Counted from the stretch's first letter, positions 1 through 5,786 are shown. The stretch: DNA of 6,064 nt from Bacteroidota bacterium (GCA_021413595.1 JAIOQD010000523.1:1-6064); one strand, 5' to 3'. Numbers and translations: made by a program. Notes: generated by a model from the sequence alone, not told the origin.

Positions 1-900
1 TTAAGCTATGGGCCGCTTTTACCCAATACGTTTCTTTCATTGCCATTTGCACATCAGCGTTTACCATTTACTGAAAATGCCAATTCCTATCTAGATTGGA
101 TTAAAATACCCTACAAGCGTTTGTTTGGTTCACCCGATATTGAACATAATGATGTGGTAGTTTTTAATTATCCAATGGATGATGAACGTCCGGTTGATCA
201 GCGGGTGTATTATATCAAGCGTTGCGTGGCCATTGCAGGGGATACATTAGAAATCAGAAGCGGGCAGGTCTATATAAATGGTAAATACAATGATGTTCCT
301 GAAAAATTACAATTTAATTATAAAATTTTAACCGACACAGATACCATTGATTCCGATACTTTAACAAAATTAGGCATTACCGAAGGAGGAAAGATGCATA
401 ACAAAGGTGAATATTGGTTTACACTGAATACTGAAAATATTGATAAAATAAAACAATTACCTCATGTTACCAGTGTTGAGCCTCTCCTTGAAAAGAAAGG
501 GAGTTACAGCGATTATATGTTCCCTGAAAATGAGCATTTTCTTTGGAACGTGGATTTTTTTGGTCCAGTTTATGTACCAAAGTCAGGAGATTCTATACAA
601 CTGACTATGGAATCGATTCCGCTCTATGAAAGAATTATCGGTGTATATGAAAAAAACAGTTTGCGTTTTAGTAACGATTCCATATTCATTAACGATAAAT
701 ACAGCACTCAGTACACTTTTAAAATGAATTACTTTTTTATGATGGGAGATAATCGTCACAGTTCTGCCGACTCGCGCTTTTGGGGCTTTGTACCCGAAGA
801 TCATATTGTAGGGAAAACAGTATTGGTATTATTATCAATTGATAAATCAGAAACAGGAAGTAATATTCGTTGGAATCGTTGGTTTAAATTAGTTCATTAG
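1..900 (+). CDS. lepB: Signal peptidase I, 5'-truncated by window edge
   Basis: This enzyme removes signal peptides from secreted preproteins at the outer face of the inner membrane, using a Ser/Lys dyad. The frame is open from the first base, so the start, the N-terminal membrane segment and the nucleophilic serine box lie upstream; 299 residues are visible. The visible part opens with SYGPLLPNT, which in Bacteroidota LepB follows shortly after the serine box. The catalytic lysine is in YYIKRCVAIAGD (Lys codon 217-219). The last conserved box, MMGDNRHSSADSRFWGFVP, starts at 742. Between these two boxes lies a long insertion of roughly 150 residues, as is usual for LepB of this phylum. The C-terminal end (VLVLLSIDK, then IRWNRWFKLVH) also fits. 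The TAG stop at 898-900 lies within a repeat that recurs in inverted form at the start of the next gene. An internal TTG at 40 is not the real start, because the family sequence continues upstream of it. Confidence 0.95.
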   Translation, partial: LSYGPLLPNTFLSLPFAHQRLPFTENANSYLDWIKIPYKRLFGSPDIEHNDVVVFNYPMDDERPVDQRVYYIKRCVAIAGDTLEIRSGQVYINGKYNDVPEKLQFNYKILTDTDTIDSDTLTKLGITEGGKMHNKGEYWFTLNTENIDKIKQLPHVTSVEPLLEKKGSYSDYMFPENEHFLWNVDFFGPVYVPKSGDSIQLTMESIPLYERIIGVYEKNSLRFSNDSIFINDKYSTQYTFKMNYFFMMGDNRHSSADSRFWGFVPEDHIVGKTVLVLLSIDKSETGSNIRWNRWFKLVH

Positions 901-907
901 TCATTGG
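891..907. repeat. Inverted partner of the wbqC start repeat
   Basis: The 17 bases agttcattagtcattgg cover the last codons and stop of lepB and match the reverse complement of 1022-1038 at 15 of 17 positions. The two arms flank the whole intergenic gap and could pair in a read-through transcript. CCAATGA/TCATTGG sequences of this kind recur between genes in many Bacteroidota genomes, so this is probably a dispersed intergenic repeat rather than a gene-specific signal. Confidence 0.55.
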
Positions 908-1000
908 TTAATTAGTTTATTCGAATGCCATCTGTCATAGAATTTATACGGAGTTCAAAATTTTTGATGACTTTAAAAATTATATTTCACAATTTTTACC

Positions 1001-1045
1001 AATAAACCAATGACCAATAAACCAATGACCAATGAACCAATGAAC
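1001..1045 (+). repeat. 15-bp tandem repeat (3 copies) over the wbqC start
   Basis: The unit aataaaccaatgacc occurs perfectly at 1001-1015 and 1016-1030. A third, degenerate copy (aatgaaccaatgaac) follows at 1031-1045. The unit length is a multiple of three and each copy holds one ATG in the wbqC frame (1010, 1025, 1040). Gain or loss of a unit therefore keeps the reading frame and only changes the length of the N-terminus or leader. Confidence 0.8.
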
Positions 1046-1657
1046 CAATTAACAATCCTTCCAACCGCCTATCTTGGACCAATTCAATATTATTCGAAAC
1101 TTATCCAATACCCCGAAAGTATCATTGAGCATTGCGAACATTTTACAAAACAAACTTACCGCAGCCGATGTGATATATATTCCCCAAATGGCCTAAAAAC
1201 ATTAAGCGTTCCGCTTGTAAAACGTAACCATCGCCAGACAGTAAAAGATTTGAAAATTTCGTATGATGTCGACTGGCAAAAGCTTCACTGGCGGACATTA
1301 GAATCAAGTTACAGAAGATCTCCTTTTTTTGAATATTTTGAGGATGATATTTACCCATCTTATCATGATAAAAAATACGATTTTTTAATTGATCTGAACG
1401 AAGCCTTGCAACAAGAAATGCTGATTCTTTTGAAAAGGAAACCTAACTATAGTTTTACCTCTGAATACCATAAAGAATATATCGATGCCGATGATTATAG
1501 AACCATCATTTCACCTAAAGAATCCTTAGAAAAGGATGTAAACTTCTCAATAAAAACCTATTCTCAGGTATTTGAAACAAGGCATGGATTTATTCCTAAT
1601 TTAAGCATCGTTGATCTGCTTTTTAATCAGGGTTCAAGGGCATTGGAGTTTATATGA
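1010..1657 (+). CDS. WbqC-family protein
   Basis: This is a 215-residue protein of the WbqC-like family, which is found near O-antigen and other surface polysaccharide genes; its biochemical role is not settled. Family features in order: the N-terminal LPTAYLGPIQYYSKL; a block with YRSRCDIYSPNGLKTLSVPL; the DWQKLHWRTLESSYRRSPFFEYF block with its conserved Trp, His and Ser-Pro-Phe-Phe; and a C-terminal NLSIVDLLFNQG. The length fits the family. Three in-frame ATGs (1010, 1025, 1040) arise from the tandem repeat. Family similarity begins just after the third, so 1040 may be the main start; the first ten residues (MTNKPMTNEP) are repeat-encoded. No Shine-Dalgarno sequence is visible. The gene lies 109 bases after lepB on the same strand, a pairing I know from other Bacteroidota, so co-transcription is plausible. 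Confidence 0.88.
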   Translation: MTNKPMTNEPMNQLTILPTAYLGPIQYYSKLIQYPESIIEHCEHFTKQTYRSRCDIYSPNGLKTLSVPLVKRNHRQTVKDLKISYDVDWQKLHWRTLESSYRRSPFFEYFEDDIYPSYHDKKYDFLIDLNEALQQEMLILLKRKPNYSFTSEYHKEYIDADDYRTIISPKESLEKDVNFSIKTYSQVFETRHGFIPNLSIVDLLFNQGSRALEFI

Positions 1658-1675
1658 TCTCAATTCGATTTTTGT

Positions 1676-1692
1676 TATATTTGACACGTCAA
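1676..1692 (+). promoter_or_regulatory. Candidate Bacteroidota -7 box with overlapping palindrome
   Basis: TATATTTG at 1676-1683 matches the Bacteroidota -7 consensus TAnnTTTG exactly. It overlaps the inverted repeat TTGACACGTCAA (1681-1692; 5-bp arms, 2-base centre). It would drive transcription towards the broken carboxylase gene, with a leader of about 240 bases that includes the 1762-1905 element. I see no good TTTG -33 box at 19-21 bases upstream, and such motifs arise by chance in AT-rich DNA. Confidence 0.35.
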
Positions 1693-1761
1693 TTTCATCC
1701 AATAATCGTTCTGACTTGAGAATAAGATTGCTGTGCAAAAAAAGATAATGTGTATCGGCAA

Positions 1762-1905
1762 TGTCATCCCGATCCCATTTTTATGGGAGAGGGATCTTGT
1801 AAATCAGGATGGCAAAGGTTTTGGTGTTGCCGCTAAGGCTAAATAATTGATAATAATAATAACAAGAATAATAACAAGATCTCTTGCGAAAAGCTCGGGA
1901 TGACA
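1762..1905. repeat. Intergenic element with inverted ends
   Basis: The outer arms tgtcatcccga (1762-1772) and tcgggatgaca (1895-1905) are perfect 11-bp inverted repeats. A second nested pair, agggatcttgt (1790-1800) and acaagatctct (1874-1884), pairs at 10 of 11 positions, and the exception would be a G-U pair in RNA. Between the left arms is a perfect hairpin, tcccat-tttt-atggga (1773-1788). The middle contains ggcaa/ttgcc (1811-1815, 1827-1831) and a 12-bp direct duplication of aataataacaag (1855-1878). GTCATCCCGA-type palindromic elements are dispersed in many Bacteroidota genomes. No coding frame and no target-site duplication are evident, so a non-autonomous (MITE- or REP-like) element is an inference. 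Confidence 0.7.
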
Positions 1906-1930
1906 AATAAGAATTAACAAATTTTTTAAA

Positions 1931-3395
1931 ATGGATATAGAATTCAATAAAAATGAAGATAAAATGAACCTGCTTATTTCTGCAATGGAAAAAAAGCTGG
2001 AGAAAATTTATTTAGGCGGATGAAAAGGCAGAATAGATAAGTTACACGAACAGGTCAAAATGACTGCACGCGAGCGTATCGAATACCTGATCGATAAAGG
2101 CTCTAAAACTATTGAGATTGGAGCTTTCACAGGTGAAGATATGTATAAGGAACATGGTGGATGTTCGGCAGGTGGTGTAGTGATTGTGATTGGTTATATT
2201 AGTGGCAGGCAGTGTATTATTGTGGCCAATGACGCAACAGAAAAAGCAGGGGCATGGTTTCCTATTACCGGGAAAAAGAATTTGAGAGCTCAGGAAATTG
2301 CCATGGAGAACCGTTTGCCAATTATTTATTTGGTGGATAGTGCAGGGGTTTATCTTCCATTACAAGATGAAATTTTTCCTGACAAAGAACATTTTGGACG
2401 TATTTTTCGCAACAATGCAATTATGTCGGGAATGGGGATTCTGCAAATTTCGGCTGTTATGGGTAGCTGTGTTGCCGGTGGCGCATATCTTCCAATTATG
2501 AGTGACGAAGCTATGATTGTTGATAAAACAGGCAGTATTTTTCTGGCTGGTTCCTATCTTGTAAAAGCCGCAATTGGTGAAAGCCCCTAAAAAGGTGGAG
2601 AAGGATATTTTTGGAATAATTCCCGATGCACGCGACAAACAATATGATATGCACGAAATTATCGCCCGTTTGGTGGATGATTCGGATTTTGAAGAGTACA
2701 AAGAAGGGTATGGGCAAAGTATTTTATGCGGTCTCGCACGCATTGAGGGCTGGAGCGTTGGAATAGTTGCAAATCAACGTAAGGTGGTGAAAAGTAAAAA
2801 AGGAGAGATGCAATTTGGAGGTGTAATATACAGCGACAGTGCCGAAAAATCTGCTCGTTTTATTATGAATTGTAATCAAAAGAAAATTCCATTATTGTTT
2901 TTGCAGGATGTTACCGGTTTTATGGTAGGCTCTCGTTCCGAACATGGTGGTATTATTAAAGATGGCGCAAAAATGGTAAATGCAATGGCAAATTCTGTTG
3001 TACCGAAATTTACTGTGGTCATTGGGAATTCATACGGTGCAGGTAATTATGCCATGTGTGGAAAGGCATACGATCCACGCTTAATTGTAGGTTGGCCAAC
3101 CGCTCAGATCGCTGTAATGGGAGGGGCGCAAGCGGCAAAAGTATTAGTTCAGATAGAGGTAGCTTCCTTAAAAGCGAAAGGCGAAATAATCACTCCGGAA
3201 AAAGAAGCTGAATTGTATAACAAAACAAAAGACCGTTACGATAGCCAAACAACTCCATATTATGCTGCAGCGCGCCTGTGGGTAGATGCAATCATAAACC
3301 CCTTAGATACGCGCAAATGGATCTCTATGGGCATAGAAATGGCAAATAATGCCCCTATTACTAAAGCGTATAATGTTGGAGTACTCCAAACATAG
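1931..3395 (+). pseudogene. Acyl-CoA carboxylase carboxyltransferase (beta) subunit, disrupted
   Basis: Intact relatives (propionyl/methylmalonyl-CoA type carboxyltransferases, usually about 540 residues) transfer CO2 from carboxybiotin to an acyl-CoA. The ATG at 1931 opens MDIEFNKNEDKMNLL, the usual start in this phylum. The frame meets TGA at 2021-2023, within LGG-stop-KGRIDKLHEQ, where a third glycine is expected. It then continues in the same frame through MTARERIEYL, NDATEKAGAWFPITGKKNLRA and VAGGAYLPIMSDE to GSYLVKAAIGES, and ends at TAA 2588-2590. Homology resumes in another frame at KAPKKVEKDIFGIIP (about 2580) and runs through FLQDVTGFMVG and NSYGAGNYAMCGKAYDP to the stop at 3393-3395. 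By my memory of family members, about 54 residues are missing at the junction, including the conserved LGGA...SGV segment. The invariant Gly of HEQGK is Val here. No biotin carboxylase or biotin carrier gene is adjacent. The 3' part keeps a long open frame, but a functional product is unlikely. Confidence 0.9.
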
Positions 3396-3463
3396 TGATA
3401 TCTAGGATGCTGGTAATGAGCCGAATAAATGGGATTAGCTACTATATTTAAAAACATAAAACA

Positions 3464-3768
3464 ATGAAATCATACGATACTGTATCAGAAGCCGTTGATG
3501 ATTTAATAAAACGAGGTTTTACTCACGATTTTAAAATCTGTTCAGAAGGTATTGAGTGCTTATGTTAGAAATCGAGCTTCATCCCGAACATTTTGAAATT
3601 ATTGAACTGTAACGTTTTGAGGGTAATTTTGACCCTGCTGACGAAGCTGTTGTATATGGTATTCAATCAAACACCGGAATAAAAGGTGTTTTAGTGAATG
3701 GATTTGGTATATATTCTGATAGTATTTCAGATACCGTGGTTGAAAAATTAAAAAAACATCTGTTATAA
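3464..3768 (+). pseudogene. Small 'phosphoribosylpyrophosphate synthetase'-type protein, disrupted
   Basis: This is a remnant of a family of about 100 residues in Bacteroidota that databases often label phosphoribosylpyrophosphate synthetase. The label is doubtful, because the protein is far too short for a PRPP synthetase, and the true role is unknown. The ATG at 3464 gives MKSYDTVSEAVDDLIKRGFTHDFKI, the typical N-terminus, and stops at TAG 3566-3568. The rest continues in another frame as LEIELHPEHFEIIEL, then TAA (3610-3612) where family members have Tyr in YRFEG. It goes on as RFEGNFDPADEAVVYGIQ, GIKGVLVNGFGIYSD and a C-terminal VVEKLKKHLL, ending at TAA 3766-3768. There are thus two independent lesions: an indel near 3557-3568 and a Tyr-to-stop change. 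It lies 68 bases after the broken carboxylase gene. Confidence 0.8.
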
Positions 3769-3808
3769 AAACTTACAAAAAATTAGAAATAGTATAATTA
3801 AAAAAACT

Positions 3809-3816
3809 TACTTTTG
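3809..3816 (+). promoter_or_regulatory. -7 promoter box for the DUF6580-type gene
   Basis: TACTTTTG is an exact match to the Bacteroidota TAnnTTTG element. It ends 35 bases before the ATG at 3852, a sensible leader length. The upstream broken gene ends at 3768, so a separate promoter here explains how this gene could stay expressed. No clear TTTG -33 box is visible at the usual distance. Confidence 0.5.
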
Positions 3817-3851
3817 TTAAAAGCAAAATATAAAATATAAAATTCTACAAA

Positions 3852-4397
3852 ATGAAGAACAAGTCACTAATCTTTACTCCCCGTTTTATTTTTATTACAT
3901 CGGCTATTTTAGTAGCTGCGGTTAGCCGATTGTTCCCGCACATTCCCAACTTTACTCCCATTGCTGCAATGGCATTGTTTGGTGGTGTTTATTTTTCCGA
4001 CAAACGGTTGGCCTTGGTTATCCCTTTAATTGCTATGCTTTTAAGTGATATTGCAATGCAACTGATCTTTGGTTGGGGTTTTCATAATACAATGATTTAT
4101 GTTTATGTAGGTTTTATTTTAACCTCTTTAATTGGAATTATGGTAAAACGCAACGTTTCCTTTTTATCGGTAACAGCAGGTTCAATTCTATCATCAATAT
4201 TATTTTTCGTTATTACTAATTTTGGTGTTTGGGCGGCATTTGGCACAGAAATGGGCCTTACAGGCTTATATACCACTTATTTATTGGGGGTTCCATTTTT
4301 TGCACCAACTTTGTTAGGTGATCTGTTTTTCAATGGCGTTTTATTTGGCGCATTTTATTTGGCTCAAATAAAATATCCTATATTGGTTAAGGCATAA
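3852..4397 (+). CDS. DUF6580-type multi-pass membrane protein, putative transporter
   Basis: This intact 181-residue inner-membrane protein has about five or six hydrophobic segments (roughly residues 11-26, 34-48, 54-73, 81-98, 104-128 and 140-171). Family signature positions visible: PNFTPIAAMALFGGVYF (residues 32-48), the Ser-Asp after the third segment (LLSDIAMQL), FFVITNFGVWAAF (118-130), and GVPFFAPTLLGDLFFNGVLFG (146 onward). I recognise it as the family called DUF6580, annotated as a putative transport protein. Its size and fold resemble substrate-binding membrane subunits of ECF-type vitamin transporters, but no substrate can be read from the sequence. It has its own -7 box, and an intrinsic terminator follows 25 bases after the stop, so it appears to be a single-gene unit. 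It is undamaged although flanked by pseudogenes, which suggests selection still maintains it. The ATG start has no Shine-Dalgarno sequence, as is normal here. Confidence 0.85.
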   Translation: MKNKSLIFTPRFIFITSAILVAAVSRLFPHIPNFTPIAAMALFGGVYFSDKRLALVIPLIAMLLSDIAMQLIFGWGFHNTMIYVYVGFILTSLIGIMVKRNVSFLSVTAGSILSSILFFVITNFGVWAAFGTEMGLTGLYTTYLLGVPFFAPTLLGDLFFNGVLFGAFYLAQIKYPILVKA

Positions 4398-4399
4398 TA

Positions 4400-4415
4400 T
4401 AAATTTGCAAATTTA
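4400..4415. repeat. 16-bp perfect palindrome after the DUF6580-type gene
   Basis: TAAATTTGCAAATTTA is a perfect palindrome three bases after the stop codon and just before the terminator hairpin. It could be a protein-binding site or a chance product of AT-rich sequence; nothing else in the window repeats it. Confidence 0.4.
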
Positions 4416-4421
4416 ATATAC

Positions 4422-4453
4422 AATGGCGGTACTTTTTGTTCCGCCATTTTTTT
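4422..4453 (+). terminator. Rho-independent terminator
   Basis: The arms aatggcgg (4422-4429) and ccgccatt (4441-4448) pair perfectly over 8 bp. The loop holds a further ac/gt pair. A run of seven T residues (4447-4453) follows. It lies 25 bases after the stop of the DUF6580-type gene and closes that transcript. Confidence 0.9.
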
Positions 4454-4634
4454 ATACTTTCAATACATACGGCAGTTCATACCTAGCAAAGCCGAGGGAT
4501 ACTTTTATTTGTTTTATATAAAATTATTGAATTAGGCAATAATGAAAAACACAAACACTGTTGTTTTATATTACAACGTGTGATGTCACCTAGATTCCCG
4601 CAGTGTTGCAGAATGGGTAAGTGGGGCACCCCCA

Positions 4635-4857
4635 ATTTCATATCCTGACAAACACGATATTGAAAATGCAAAAAAAAATTGGTAAACCAACCGCTGGTAA
4701 TCTGAAAATACATGGACTTAGAAACGGCCTTGATTTTATATCAAAATTTCAAAGGTGGTATGACTGGCCTGCCGGTTGCATTGCTTTAACAGACCAAGAA
4801 GCTGACGAACTATATTCTTCAACAAAAATCGGGACAAAAATTGAAATTAAACCCTGA
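4635..4857 (+). pseudogene. C-terminal fragment of an L,D-transpeptidase (YkuD fold), frameshifted
   Basis: Intact members are periplasmic enzymes that cross-link or anchor to peptidoglycan through a catalytic cysteine. Here only the C-terminal part remains. ISYPDKHDIENAKK (from 4635) is in one frame and meets TAA at 4683-4685. The next frame carries IGKPTAGNLKIHGLRNG, then WYDWPAGCIALTDQEADELY and GTKIEIKP, ending at TGA 4855-4857. The switch falls in a run of nine A (4670-4678); eight would restore one continuous frame. The His-Gly and the catalytic Cys of GCIALT are kept. Two conserved positions differ from what I expect of the family: the Thr of DWTxGC is Pro, and the His before Arg (HR..DW) is Gln. 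The N-terminal half is absent: upstream to the TGA at 4581-4583 I see no recognisable family sequence. It is most likely a dead remnant. Confidence 0.8.
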
Positions 4858-4910
4858 TACTATTGAACAGTGGAAAAGTTTATTTTACTGGCGTATAATC
4901 AATCTCAGAA

Positions 4911-5453
4911 TTATCTTTTAATCTCCTTCATAATCAATTTCAACAAAGCTTTAGCATCTGCTTCATCCAATTGCAATCCAAATTTTATTTCTTTCCCATA
5001 GTAATCAAAGGTCAGCTTTTCGCCACCTATTACCCAATAAGAATTATTTAAATCTTCCATAAATGAATTTTCTTTTGGTTCGATTAATCGAAGATCTTTA
5101 ATAAAATCAATTTCGTACGTTTTTATTTTACCACGGCCTGAAACATCACGCTTATAGAGTAATTTCTTGTCATTTATTTTTATTTTTTCTTTACCGGATT
5201 TCCTCCACAAATAAGCATGAAAAATTTTATATTCAAAATAGGCCCAAAATCCCATCCACACAATAATAGCCGTTTTAGTATTTGGGTCGTGCATTATAAA
5301 ATATTGTGAAAGCACTATTATCCCACTAATGCTCCAAAGGATGAACCAAAGAAATAAAAACCGGCTCTTCAGTTTATTTATGAGGGAAAGTATTACTATG
5401 CTAAGTTCGCTTTCTGTACGTTTTATGCTTATCCGTTTACCAATATATTCCAT
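4911..5453 (-). CDS. Two-helix membrane protein with C-terminal PH-like domain, unknown function
   Basis: This is a 180-residue protein read on the minus strand. It has a cytoplasmic-looking basic N-terminus, two membrane helices (about residues 31-53 and 61-83, linked by a short HDPNTK loop), and then a soluble part of about 95 residues rich in short beta-strands. The soluble part contains KIKINDKKLLYKRDVSGRG, IDFIKDLRLIEP, and the closing motif LTFDYYGKEIKFGLQLDEADAK with a final amphipathic helix. That pattern (two helices, then strands ending in Phe-Asp-Tyr-x-Gly-Lys and Gly-x-x-Leu-Asp-Glu-Ala) resembles bacterial membrane-bound PH-like proteins annotated as hypothetical; this is inference from layout, not an identified family. 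The start ATG (5451-5453) is supported by the helix layout and by a -7 box just upstream. Its 3' end points towards the L,D-transpeptidase remnant, and its 5' end is divergent from the lipoprotein gene. Confidence 0.8.
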   Translation of the reverse strand: MEYIGKRISIKRTESELSIVILSLINKLKSRFLFLWFILWSISGIIVLSQYFIMHDPNTKTAIIVWMGFWAYFEYKIFHAYLWRKSGKEKIKINDKKLLYKRDVSGRGKIKTYEIDFIKDLRLIEPKENSFMEDLNNSYWVIGGEKLTFDYYGKEIKFGLQLDEADAKALLKLIMKEIKR

Positions 5454-5474
5454 TCCGAAAAATTAATTATGGAA

Positions 5475-5482
5475 CAAAATTA
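5475..5482 (-). promoter_or_regulatory. -7 box for the minus-strand membrane protein gene
   Basis: Read on the minus strand this is TAATTTTG, an exact TAnnTTTG match. It lies 21 bases upstream of the ATG at 5453, which leaves only a short leader of about 15 bases. No -33 TTTG is evident. Confidence 0.4.
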
Positions 5483-5493
5483 TCAATTAATTC

Positions 5494-5501
5494 TATATTT
5501 G
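5494..5501 (+). promoter_or_regulatory. -7 box for the lipoprotein gene
   Basis: TATATTTG matches the Bacteroidota -7 consensus exactly and predicts a leader of about 60 bases before the ATG at 5571. Together with the minus-strand box at 5475-5482 it suggests divergent promoters whose -7 boxes are only 11 bases apart. Confidence 0.5.
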
Positions 5502-5570
5502 TGTTAGCTAAATGGCTATTAAAAATTTTAGATTCCTATTAAATTTAATGTTTTAAATAAAAATATAAAA

Positions 5571-5786
5571 ATGAAAACATCAACCGTTATTCTGGCATTT
5601 CTGATCCTTATACTATCAAGTAGCTGTAAAAAAGAGTACACCTGTGTTTGCTCAAATTCAACCGGCACTACAGAAGCCTTCACTGTAAAAACTACCAAAA
5701 GTAAAGCCGAAAAACAATGTAATGCGCACTATCAGGAACATTACGGAACAGTCACATTTGATCAAACTACATGTGAGTTGAAGTAG
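5571..5786 (+). CDS. Small cysteine-containing lipoprotein, unknown function
   Basis: This 71-residue protein has a short basic N-terminus (MKTS), a hydrophobic core (VILAFLILIL) and a lipobox-type end SSSC, so Cys19 is the likely lipidated residue after signal peptidase II cleavage. The mature part of about 53 residues starts CKKEYTCVC and has four further cysteines (25, 27, 50, 68), which could form two disulfides in the periplasm or on the surface. The middle, EAFTVKTTKSKAEKQC, looks like a small conserved lysine-rich helix that I have seen in other small Bacteroidota lipoproteins; their role is unknown. The charged Lys-Lys-Glu after the cysteine loosely resembles the surface-export signals described for this phylum, but the match is too weak to assign location. 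The ATG is preceded by an A-rich leader, typical of start regions here. Confidence 0.82.
   Translation: MKTSTVILAFLILILSSSCKKEYTCVCSNSTGTTEAFTVKTTKSKAEKQCNAHYQEHYGTVTFDQTTCELK

Noticed and set aside
1001..1045. The short repeats as a CRISPR array.
   Set aside because: Units are 15 bp and directly adjacent without spacers; this is a tandem repeat.
2021..2023. TGA read as glycine (alternative code as in Gracilibacteria) or selenocysteine, because it replaces a conserved glycine.
   Set aside because: The same gene has a separate deletion and frameshift. TGA also ends the WbqC-family gene (1655-1657) and the YkuD remnant (4855-4857) at expected C-termini. No selenocysteine element is apparent and Sec is not expected at this position.
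2360..2743. Minus-strand open frame of 127 codons within the carboxylase gene.
   Set aside because: It lies opposite clearly conserved coding sequence and has no recognisable family features; it is a shadow frame.
2574..3395. A separate intact gene starting from TTG at 2574.
   Set aside because: Its first codons overlap the end of the upstream frame, and the product is simply the C-terminal half of the carboxyltransferase continuing after a deletion. It lacks the N-terminal half needed for an active subunit.
4578..4590. GTGATGTCAC as a CRP-type binding site.
   Set aside because: The spacing between half-sites is 2 rather than 6 bases, and no regulated intact gene follows.
4483..4713. Minus-strand open frame of 76 codons.
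   Set aside because: It overlaps the YkuD remnant antisense, with no signal of its own coding origin.
4621..4857. A small intact protein of 78 residues at 4621.
   Set aside because: The family match continues upstream in another frame (ISYPDKHDIENAKK) and the sequence is the tail of a YkuD domain, so this is a frameshifted fragment.
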